A stretch of DNA of 7,127 nt from CAZLLV01 sp964560325 (GTDB lineage Bacteria > Acidobacteriota > Thermoanaerobaculia > Multivoradales > DATKCC01): contig CAZLLV010000294.1 in assembly GCA_964560325.1 (NCBI GenBank), positions 1 through 7,127 of the forward strand, given 5' to 3'. Position numbers and translations under genes: made by a program. Below the pieces are notes generated by a model. The model saw only the letters and a list, made by a program, of their open reading frames with translations. It was not told the origin of the DNA and did not search any database. Of this stretch, positions 1-5,691 are shown piece by piece. The first letter of the stretch is position 1; each line of letters begins with the position of its first letter.

Positions 1-10
1 GGCCCTCACC

Positions 11-46
11 AAACACAAAACGGGCCGCGACGCCCGCCGCAGCCCG
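11..46 (-). terminator. Intrinsic terminator after jag
   Basis: Read on the minus strand, positions 46-39 (CGGGCTGC) pair with 28-21 (GCGGCCCG) in an 8-bp stem with one G-U pair. G38-C29 and G37-U30 can extend it, leaving a six-base loop. The stem is followed at once by a U-rich tract, TTTTGTGTTT, at 20-11. It lies about 30 bases past the jag stop codon, so it most likely ends the rpmH-to-jag transcript. The opposite strand has no T tract, so it does not look bidirectional. Confidence 0.75.
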
Positions 47-77
47 CTTCCTCAAACCTCCACCACCTACCGAACCG

Positions 78-2030
78 TCAGTTCGGCACCACCTTCAACC
101 GCTTGTAGTACCCCCCACCCACACTCTCCGTCGACACGTCCTCGTCATCCGCCAACGTCAAGTGCACGATCCGCCGCTCCGCCGGATCGAGCTCCGTCAA
201 CGTCCGCGCCTCCCCGTTCCGCCGGACCTCGTCCGCCGTCTTCCAGGCCAGCTCCCGAAGCCGCTCCTCCCGCTCGAAGTGGAAATCGTTGCAATCCACC
301 CGCACCGGCATCGCATCCCCGTGGATGCCGCGGAGCATCCGCGGCAACAGATGCTCGATCGCCAGCAACAGACTCCCCTCCTGATCCAGCAGAACGTGAT
401 CGTCCGGCCCCCACAGCTCCACCTCCACCCGCTCGCCGTCCTGATACAGATCCCACTCCGCCTCCACCCCGACGAAATCGAGCAGTTGCTCCAGCGCCTC
501 GTGCACCGCGTCCGCCAGCTCCCCCTCGAGCGGATCCAGACGCTCCGAGCGCGGCGCCGGTCGAGGCGTCGGCGGCATCTTCTCCCGCATGATCTGCTCC
601 CGCCGCTCCTGCTCCCGGCGACCGCTACCACCCCGGCCTCCTCGCTCCCCTCGGCCTCCTCGCTCACCCCGGCCACCGCGGTCGCTGCAGTCGCCGCTCC
701 GCGGCGGACGATCACCCGTGCGCTGCGGCTCCTGGCCCCGGTCGTCCCGCCGGCCCCGGCCTCCGCGCCGTCCGCGACGTCGCCGCCGGCCGCCACCGCC
801 ACCAGAGTCTTCCCGACCCGCGCCGCCCCGACCCGCGTCCCGGCGGCCCGCCTCGCCTCCGCCCGACCCGCCCGACCCAGTCGACCCGGTCGACGCGGCC
901 GAATCACCGCGCCCGCCGGACCGCTCCGCGCCGCGGCGCGAACCAGGGTCCTGCCGCTCACGCGGCGCCTCGCCCTCCGGCTCGCGCCGGAACTTCAGGC
1001 CCTCCCGCTCGACGAACTTGTAGCGATCCCCGTCGCTCGACTCACCGCGGCCGCCCCCTCCTCCCCGGCCACCCTCCGGACGCCCTCCGCGCTCCGGCCG
1101 TTCGTCGCGCGAGCGTGCGGCGCGATCCCGGCCGCCCTCCCGGTTCCGATCCCCGCTCCGATCCCGCTCCCGCTCCGGCGCCGCCTTCGGCTCCTCCTCG
1201 AGATCCTCCTCCTCCTCGTCGAAGTCGGACTCCTCGAAGTCCTCCGCCTCGTCGGAGACGACCTCGCTCACCGGCTCGGCCTCCCACCACGGGCCGGCGG
1301 CCGGCTTCTTCCGGCTCCGCCGGTCCTCCGCGGCGGCACGACCGCGCCCACGGCTGCGGTGGCCCCCGCCGCCGCTCGGGGCGGTGCGACGTGACGGCCG
1401 AGACTCTTCCGGCTCCTCGTCCGCGCGCACTTCGGGCCGGTCCTCCTCCTCACCGTCCTTGCGGTCGTCCTCCTCCTCACCCGACCCGCTCCTCCGTCCG
1501 CGGCGCGCCGCACCCTCGTCCGCCCGGTCGTCCCGAGCCTTCTCGCCCCGAGCCTCCTCGTCGCGGCTCCGCTCGTCCCGAGCGCCACGGCTCCGGCGGC
1601 GACGACCGCGATCGGCCTCCTCCGCAGACTCCTCTTCGGTGGTGCCCCGCGCCTCCGCCGGCGGCGCGGCCGGCTCCTCCTCGCGAGACGGCCGCTCCGC
1701 GCGCGGCCTCCGGCCGCGGGCCTCCCGCCGGTCCTCGCGCTCTCGGCCCTCGTCGCGCTCCGGGCGCGGGCGCCGGGCCGGGCGTTCCTCCGCGGCCTCC
1801 GCAGCCTCGCGGGGCGCGGCCGGCGGTGGCGCCGACGCCGCCTTCTTCGGCGCGTCGGGCTCGACCGCGATCACGACGTTCCTGCGGGTCCGCACGAAGC
1901 CGTGACGCTTTTCCACCTCGCGGTAGTCGACCTCCTCGGGGAGGATGCCGTGGTAGTTGGCCGCCGCCACCACTGCTTGCTCGATGGAGCGGCCGGAGAA
2001 GAACTTTCGAGTCTTTTCGGAATCAGACAT
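78..2030 (-). CDS. jag: Jag/KhpB RNA-binding protein (Jag_N-KH-R3H) with giant disordered linker
   Basis: Predicted cytoplasmic RNA-binding protein of the Jag/KhpB (SpoIIIJ-associated) family, 650 aa; family members are usually about 200-300 aa. Residues 1 to about 58 form the Jag_N domain (KFFSGRSIEQAV, then REVEKRHGFV). Residues about 60-497 are low-complexity Arg/Glu/Asp/Gly/Pro sequence with no predicted fold. It contains a Trp pair (248-249) followed by an acidic block, an Arg/Gly tract at 410-428 and three RGGRGE repeats at 451-468. Residues about 498-575 are a KH-like domain and about 578-650 the R3H domain, with the R-x3-H motif at R619/H623. The KH loop reads D549-Q-E-G552 where a GxxG such as GKRG is usual. 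The ATG at 2030 is preceded by GAGGG about 5 bases upstream and lies 11 bases after the yidC stop, indicating cotranscription. The family is linked to cell division and RNA regulation in Gram-positives; its role here is inferred. Confidence 0.93.
   Translation of the reverse strand: MSDSEKTRKFFSGRSIEQAVVAAANYHGILPEEVDYREVEKRHGFVRTRRNVVIAVEPDAPKKAASAPPPAAPREAAEAAEERPARRPRPERDEGREREDRREARGRRPRAERPSREEEPAAPPAEARGTTEEESAEEADRGRRRRSRGARDERSRDEEARGEKARDDRADEGAARRGRRSGSGEEEDDRKDGEEEDRPEVRADEEPEESRPSRRTAPSGGGGHRSRGRGRAAAEDRRSRKKPAAGPWWEAEPVSEVVSDEAEDFEESDFDEEEEDLEEEPKAAPERERDRSGDRNREGGRDRAARSRDERPERGGRPEGGRGGGGGRGESSDGDRYKFVEREGLKFRREPEGEAPRERQDPGSRRGAERSGGRGDSAASTGSTGSGGSGGGEAGRRDAGRGGAGREDSGGGGGRRRRRGRRGGRGRRDDRGQEPQRTGDRPPRSGDCSDRGGRGERGGRGERGGRGGSGRREQERREQIMREKMPPTPRPAPRSERLDPLEGELADAVHEALEQLLDFVGVEAEWDLYQDGERVEVELWGPDDHVLLDQEGSLLLAIEHLLPRMLRGIHGDAMPVRVDCNDFHFEREERLRELAWKTADEVRRNGEARTLTELDPAERRIVHLTLADDEDVSTESVGGGYYKRLKVVPN
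635..688 (-). repeat. 18-bp tandem repeat encoding RGGRGE units in Jag
   Basis: On the plus strand, GGCCTCCTCGCTCCCCTC (635-652) is followed directly by GGCCTCCTCGCTCACCCC (653-670), which differs at two positions. A degenerate third unit follows at about 671-688. In the jag frame the region encodes the hexapeptide RGGRGE three times (residues 451-468). The protein repeat is more exact than the DNA repeat, which fits an in-frame duplication followed by synonymous drift. Confidence 0.75.
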
Positions 2031-2041
2031 GGATCCCTCAC

Positions 2042-3757
2042 CTAGGCGACCCCGGGCTCCGCAGTCTCTCGCGCCTTGATGCGCTGGTAGACGAGCTGCT
2101 GGATCAGGGTCAGGACGTTGTTCGTGAGCCAGTAGAGAACCAGCCCGCTGGGAAAGCCCATGAAGAGGAAGGTGAAGACGACGGGCATCGCCATCATCAT
2201 CTTTCGCTGCATCGCGTCGCCGCCGGACGGCGCCATCTTCTGCTGGAGGAACTGCACCGCGCCCATCACGATGGGCAGCACGTAGATCGGATCGTGCATC
2301 GAGAGATCGTCGATCCACAGCACCCACGGCGCTCCGCGCAGCTCGATGGCATGGGACAGGAGACTGTAGAAACCGAGGAGGACCGGGAACTGGAGCAGCA
2401 TCGGGAGGCAGCCGCCCGCGGGGTTGATCCCTTCGGTGCGGTAGAGCGCGGCGACCTCCTCGTTCATCTTGCGCTGCTGCTCGATGTCCGGACGGCCCTT
2501 CTTGTCGCGGAGCTTGCCCTTGTACTTCGCGCGGATCCCCTTGATCCGCGGGGCGAGCTCCTGCATCTTCTGCATCGAGACGTAGCTCTTGTGGGTGAGG
2601 GGCAAGAGCACCAGCTTGATGGCGATCGTCATCAGCACGATCGCCCACCCGTAGTTCGCCACCATGTTGGCGTGGATCCACAGCAGCCCGACCAGGAAGA
2701 ACCGGGCGAGGAATCCAAACCAGCCGAGCCGGACCGTCTCCTCGAGCCCCCAGGGGAACGCCCCGAGGCGTCCGAGGTCCTTGGCACCCAGGTAGGCGGC
2801 CGCCTCGAAGCGGTCGCCGCTCGGAACCAGGGCCACCTGGAGCTCCCGGCGCAGATCGTCGCCGTCCGGACCTCCGGCAGGCATCGGCACGAAGCTCGGC
2901 GCCCCCCCCTCCTGGCCCGGCTGCGCCAGCCAGGGGTGGATGATGGCCCGTTCGACCGGGGTCGACGGCACCACGACCGAGAGGAAGTAGGTGTCCTCGA
3001 CGCCGATCCAGGTGAGGCCGGTGCCGGGCAGCTCCTTGTCCTCTTCGAGCTTCTCGGCGCCCAGGGTCTCGACCTCGCCCTCGGCGCGGTAGACCACACC
3101 GCGGTACTTGAACTTGCGCTCCTCGTCGATCGCCGACGGGTTGCGCAGCCCCGGACCGAGCGCCACCGCCCACGGCGCGTCGAGATCGGCCTCGATGGCG
3201 ACCGCCAGAAGACCGTTCGCCTCGACCGAGAAGCTCTTCGTCGCGCGGCCCGCGGGACCGGCGTAGCGGAAGACCACCGAGTCGTCCTCCCGATCGGCGA
3301 CGAACAGCTCGTCGCCGATCGGCAACGGCGTGCCGTCGGGCGCGACCAGGCCGAACGGATAGGCCGCCTGCCGCCGGTCGCGGACCAGGTCGACGGGGCC
3401 GCCGCTGCCGTCGCCGTGGTCGGGCAACACCAGCGAAACGAGCTGACCGCCGCGGTTCGAGAGCGTGGCCCGGTAGCCCGGGCCTTCGAGGACCACCATC
3501 TCCTCGCGCGCGCCGATCCGGACCTCGTCCTCCGCCGGCTCCGGCTCGTCGGCCACCGCGGCCTCGTCAGCGCCGCCGTCCGCCCGCTCCCGGTCTTCTC
3601 CGTCCGGGGAGCCGACAGCGCCTTCCGGTGCGGTCGTCTCGGCCGGGGGCGGGGCGGCCGGCAGCACCGGCGGCTCGGGCGGCGGGAACAGGAACTGCCA
3701 GCCGATGATCACGATCATCGACAGCAGCACCGCCATCAGTACGCGTCGGTTGTCCAC
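2042..3757 (-). CDS. yidC: Membrane protein insertase YidC
   Basis: Inner-membrane insertase and chaperone that inserts and folds membrane proteins alone or with SecYEG; 571 aa, the size of diderm YidC. TM1 is at about residues 6-25, followed by a Pro/Ala/Glu-rich stretch and a periplasmic beta domain to about residue 340. The amphipathic helix lies at 344-365 and TM2 at about 366-388, with K381 at the position of the E. coli groove arginine R366. A charged cytoplasmic hairpin spans 390-440. The conserved core follows: NPAGGCLPMLLQFPVL (445-460), APWVLWIDDLS (476-486), and FPSGLVLYW (535-543) in the last TM. Only a short tail follows. The start is GTG at 3757, supported by AAAGGA about 11 bases upstream and by TM1 beginning a few residues in. 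yidD lies 47 bases upstream and jag 11 bases downstream, the classical order. Confidence 0.97.
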   Translation of the reverse strand: MDNRRVLMAVLLSMIVIIGWQFLFPPPEPPVLPAAPPPAETTAPEGAVGSPDGEDRERADGGADEAAVADEPEPAEDEVRIGAREEMVVLEGPGYRATLSNRGGQLVSLVLPDHGDGSGGPVDLVRDRRQAAYPFGLVAPDGTPLPIGDELFVADREDDSVVFRYAGPAGRATKSFSVEANGLLAVAIEADLDAPWAVALGPGLRNPSAIDEERKFKYRGVVYRAEGEVETLGAEKLEEDKELPGTGLTWIGVEDTYFLSVVVPSTPVERAIIHPWLAQPGQEGGAPSFVPMPAGGPDGDDLRRELQVALVPSGDRFEAAAYLGAKDLGRLGAFPWGLEETVRLGWFGFLARFFLVGLLWIHANMVANYGWAIVLMTIAIKLVLLPLTHKSYVSMQKMQELAPRIKGIRAKYKGKLRDKKGRPDIEQQRKMNEEVAALYRTEGINPAGGCLPMLLQFPVLLGFYSLLSHAIELRGAPWVLWIDDLSMHDPIYVLPIVMGAVQFLQQKMAPSGGDAMQRKMMMAMPVVFTFLFMGFPSGLVLYWLTNNVLTLIQQLVYQRIKARETAEPGVA

Positions 3758-3804
3758 TCGTCTCTATGTCCTTTGTCGAGGCGCCCGCGCCGAGCACCGG
3801 GTCG

Positions 3805-4026
3805 TCACGGGAGGTCGATTCCGCCCGCAGCCAGCGGCTGGCAGCGAACCAGGCGCCAGAGCGCCCTCGCACTCCCACCGAAGAGCCCGTGCTTCAAGAT
3901 GGCGAGGCGCGCGTACTCCGAGCAGGTCGGGGAGTAGCGGCACGCGCGGGGCAGCAGCGGCGACACCCGGCGCTTGTAGAACCCGAGCCCCGCGGCGGCC
4001 GCCCGGGCGGGAGCCGCCGGCTTCAA
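3805..4026 (-). CDS. yidD: Membrane protein insertion efficiency factor YidD
   Basis: Small membrane-associated protein thought to assist YidC-dependent insertion; 73 aa with the start chosen here, normal for the family (about 70-85). The signature is clear: FYKRRVSPLLPRACRYSPTC followed by SEYA (residues 16-39), with Cys29, Cys35 and Cys62 at the usual places, then AILKHGLFGG and a hydrophobic Trp-containing helix. No ATG or GTG lies in a sensible place. TTG at 4026-4024 overlaps the rnpA TGA stop as TTGA and has a G-run (4036-4030) just upstream, so a TTG start with translational coupling is the best choice; CTG at 4029 is the alternative. Many relatives have HPFHPGG after the last Cys, but here the tail reads QPLAAGGIDLP. 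The reading frame stays open far upstream through rnpA, but that part is not YidD-like. Confidence 0.9.
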   Translation of the reverse strand: MKPAAPARAAAAGLGFYKRRVSPLLPRACRYSPTCSEYARLAILKHGLFGGSARALWRLVRCQPLAAGGIDLP

Positions 4027-4382
4027 CAGCCCCCCCGGGATGCGATCCGCTCGAGCATGCCCCGCAGCTCCCGGGCGATCTCGTCGTAACCGGTCCCCGC
4101 TGCCGCGGGCTCCAGGTGGACCACCAGGTCGACCGCCGGCAGCGACCCGCGCCCGGGCCAGCGGCGGAAGGTCTCGCGCACCCGCCGCTTGAGGCGGTTG
4201 CGCACCACCGCCTTGCCGACCTTGCGGCTCGCGGTGATGCCCAGGCGCGGGTGGCCGAGCTCGTTCGGGGCGTAGTGCAATCTTGCGTGGGAGCCGCGCA
4301 GCCGCCGGCCCCGGCGGTAACACTTCAAATAGTCGGCGCTCCGCCTCAGCGTGTGCTCGCGCGGCAGGCGCTCGCCCGTCAT
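4023..4382 (-). CDS. rnpA: Ribonuclease P protein component
   Basis: Protein subunit of RNase P, which binds the catalytic RNA and helps cleave 5' leaders from precursor tRNAs; 119 aa, the usual length. The basic RNR signature is at residues 54-70 (KVGKAVVRNRLKRRVRE), preceded by the strand GHPRLGITASR and by the N-terminal LRRSADYLKCYRRGRR region typical of the family. The ATG at 4382 shares its A with the rpmH stop (TGATG on the minus strand), so translation is probably coupled; no strong Shine-Dalgarno sequence is visible. The rpmH-rnpA pair is one of the most conserved bacterial gene pairs. The 3' end overlaps yidD by four bases. Confidence 0.97.
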   Translation of the reverse strand: MTGERLPREHTLRRSADYLKCYRRGRRLRGSHARLHYAPNELGHPRLGITASRKVGKAVVRNRLKRRVRETFRRWPGRGSLPAVDLVVHLEPAAAGTGYDEIARELRGMLERIASRGGC

Positions 4383-4516
4383 CAGACGCTCAGGCGCTTG
4401 CGACCCTTCCGTCGGCGCCGGGAGATGACGGCCCGGCCGTTCTTCGTGCGCATGCGGACCCGAAAGCCGTGGGTCTTCTTGCGGCGGCGGTTGTTCGGCT
4501 GAAATGTGCGTTTCAC
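4382..4516 (-). CDS. rpmH: 50S ribosomal protein L34
   Basis: Very small, highly basic protein of the large ribosomal subunit; 44 aa, the standard length. The sequence MKRTFQPNNRRRKKTHGFR, continuing with VRM-x-TKNGRAVISRRRRKGR, is unmistakable L34. Translation starts at GTG (4516), set by the invariant KRT(F/Y)QP N-terminus; GAGGA lies just upstream. The frame is open further upstream into the tRNA, but that extension is not L34. It is the first protein gene of the rpmH-rnpA-yidD-yidC-jag run. No dnaA gene lies upstream; two serine tRNAs and tadA occupy that place. Confidence 0.97.
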   Translation of the reverse strand: MKRTFQPNNRRRKKTHGFRVRMRTKNGRAVISRRRRKGRKRLSV

Positions 4517-4605
4517 TGTCCTCGACCTCTTGTCACGGTGTCTGCGTGTGCGTCGCTCCGCCTCGACGGTCGGCGCGGAGCACGGTGCTGTCGTCTGAAG
4601 ATCGT

Positions 4606-4695
4606 TGGCGGAGAGGGTGGGATTCGAACCCACGGACGGCTTGCACCGTCAACGGTTTTCGAGACCGCCCCATTCAACCGCTCTGGCACCTCTCC
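4606..4695 (-). tRNA. tRNA-Ser (anticodon CGA)
   Basis: A 90-base class II tRNA with encoded CCA (4608-4606). The acceptor stem GGAGAGG (4695-4689) pairs with CCTCTCC, with discriminator G. The seven-base anticodon loop CTCGAAA gives anticodon CGA, which reads UCG. The long variable arm forms GACGG/CCGTC, as serine tRNAs require, and the T arm holds GGTTCGAATCC. It lies 89 bases upstream of rpmH and 52 bases after the other tRNA-Ser, so it may be cut from a shared transcript. Confidence 0.97.
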
Positions 4696-4747
4696 GTCAT
4701 TTTCGTCTCGAAGCTCTTGTACGTGCTGCGCGGCCGAGACCGCGGCT

Positions 4748-4837
<90 letters not shown>

Positions 4838-4850
4838 GGCTTCCTCAGAA

Positions 4851-5315
4851 TCAAAGATCTCTCTCCCGCCGGCGCAGCGCACGAAAGAACGCGCGCAGCA
4901 GGTGGCCGCATTCCTCGGCCGCGACGCCCTCTCTCACCTCCAGCCGGTGGTTGAGCCGCGGATCGCGGACGAGATCGCCCAGGCTCCCGCAGTAGCCGGC
5001 CTTCGGGTCGCGGGCACCGAAGACGAGGCGCTCGACCCGGCTGTTGACCAGCGCGCCGGCGCACATGGCGCACGGCTCGAGCGTCACGTACATCGTGCAC
5101 CCGACGAGCCGCCAGCCGCCGATGCGCTCCGCGGCTTCGCGGATCGCCAGCAGCTCGGCGTGGGCCAGCGGATCGCCGTCGATCTCGCGCCGGTTGTACC
5201 CCCGGCCGACGACCTCGCCGTCCCGCACGATCACGGCGCCGATCGGCACCTCGCCGAGCGCGCCGGCCTTCTCGGCCTCGGCGATCGCGAGCTCCATGCC
5301 CTGCCGGTCGTCCAT
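4851..5315 (-). CDS. tadA: tRNA-specific adenosine deaminase TadA
   Basis: Zinc-dependent deaminase that converts the wobble adenosine (A34) of tRNA-Arg(ACG) to inosine, allowing decoding of CGU/CGC/CGA; 154 aa, normal for TadA. The deaminase signatures are intact: H52-A-E54 (zinc His and catalytic Glu proton shuttle) and P81-C82-A-M-C85 (zinc cysteines), with the substrate-loop region LVFGARDPKAGYCGSL after them. I chose ATG at 5315 because MDDRQGMELAIAEAEKAG matches the family N-terminus. The Shine-Dalgarno sequence is weak, and Met7 (5297) is the alternative. A longer frame reaching 5489 would add 58 residues unlike TadA and would contain the likely promoter. It is transcribed away from ffs-dnaX, and its 3' end abuts tRNA-Ser(GGA). 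Confidence 0.96.
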   Translation of the reverse strand: MDDRQGMELAIAEAEKAGALGEVPIGAVIVRDGEVVGRGYNRREIDGDPLAHAELLAIREAAERIGGWRLVGCTMYVTLEPCAMCAGALVNSRVERLVFGARDPKAGYCGSLGDLVRDPRLNHRLEVREGVAAEECGHLLRAFFRALRRRERDL

Positions 5316-5354
5316 CGGTTCTGACGCGGCGGTCCGCCCGCGGCTCGGCTCACA

Positions 5355-5376
5355 CCTTCCCCGTGCGCCGGGAAGG
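5355..5376 (-). other. Small hairpin in the tadA leader
   Basis: CCTTCCC (5355-5361) and GGGAAGG (5370-5376) form a perfect 7-bp inverted repeat around an eight-base loop. It lies in the presumed tadA 5' untranslated region, just downstream of the proposed promoter. No U tract follows on either strand, so it is not an evident terminator. Its function is unknown. Confidence 0.4.
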
Positions 5377-5385
5377 CGAACGCCT

Positions 5386-5414
5386 ATCGTAACCGAATCC
5401 GGCGACCGCCGCAA
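5386..5414 (-). promoter_or_regulatory. Probable tadA promoter
   Basis: On the minus strand, TTGCGG (5414-5409) and TACGAT (5391-5386) are separated by 17 bases, the ideal sigma-70 spacing. Each box matches the consensus only partly. Transcription would begin near 5379, leaving a leader of about 65 bases before the tadA ATG. Confidence 0.45.
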
Positions 5415-5492
5415 CGTCGGCTCACCCGGAACATCCGCGGGGGCCGCGCTGTTGAGAGGATCGAGGCCGGCGAGAGAGTCATCCACCACGCC

Positions 5493-5521
5493 TTTACACC
5501 GAGCCGGTCAGCCCTTACCAT
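5493..5521 (+). promoter_or_regulatory. Promoter of the SRP RNA gene
   Basis: TTTACA (5493-5498, five of six matches to the -35 consensus) and TACCAT (5516-5521, four of six matches to the -10 consensus) are spaced by 17 bases. The expected start, about 7 bases after the -10 box, falls at 5528-5529, exactly the first base pair of the SRP RNA terminal helix. That independent agreement is the main reason for the call. Confidence 0.7.
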
Positions 5522-5527
5522 GGGGCA

Positions 5528-5665
5528 CGGCCAACGCCCGACGAAGGGTTCGGGTCCTGTGCATCGACGGCGACCGAACCTCGTCAGGCCCGGAAGGGAG
5601 CAGCGATAAGGTCTGCCGGCCGAGTGCCGCAGATCAACCGGAACCCTTCGTCGGGCGTTGGCCGG
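5528..5665 (+). ncRNA. ffs: Small signal recognition particle RNA (4.5S-type)
   Basis: RNA scaffold of the bacterial signal recognition particle; it binds Ffh and the receptor FtsY to deliver ribosomes making membrane proteins to SecYEG or YidC. The invariant domain IV apex is present: GTCAGG (5583-5588), a GGAA tetraloop at 5592-5595, and AGCAG on the return strand. The 5' arm (5528-5551) and 3' arm (5641-5664) are perfectly complementary over 24 bp, closing the rod. The middle pairs irregularly, as usual. At about 137 nt it is of the short type without an Alu domain (E. coli has 114). The 3' end is estimated from the helix; no U-rich terminator follows, so the mature end may come from processing of a longer ffs-dnaX transcript. 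Confidence 0.95.
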
Positions 5666-5691
5666 TTTCATGTCCGGGCCCCCCACCTCCC

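Noticed and set aside
162..1394. A 410-codon plus-strand frame opposite jag
   Set aside because: It is a composition shadow of the Jag linker; its Leu/Arg/Ala/Pro repeats mirror the Arg/Glu/Gly codons on the coding strand.
78..3173. A 1031-codon frame that would join an out-of-frame stretch of yidC to Jag
   Set aside because: The first 381 codons lie in the wrong frame of yidC, while YidC itself is intact and recognisable. Jag begins at the ATG at 2030 with its own ribosome site.
1115..3937. A 940-codon open frame on the plus strand opposite jag and yidC
   Set aside because: It is antisense to two confidently identified genes, its product is low-complexity Arg/Pro and His/Asp-rich sequence with no family resemblance, and long antisense frames are expected at this GC content.
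5479..5487. DnaA-box-like TCATCCACC here, and TTGTCCACT near 3750, as hints of a replication origin
   Set aside because: Each matches the TTATCCACA consensus at only seven of nine positions. They are isolated, lie in GC-rich DNA without an AT-rich unwinding region, and no dnaA gene is present.
4851..5489. A TadA with 58 extra N-terminal residues
   Set aside because: The extension does not resemble TadA and would run through the probable promoter at 5386-5414; the ATG at 5315 gives a normal-length protein.
5316..5525. A possible small gene or riboswitch in the tadA-ffs intergenic region
   Set aside because: Besides the two promoters and one 7-bp hairpin, no recognisable aptamer core or credible small coding frame is seen.
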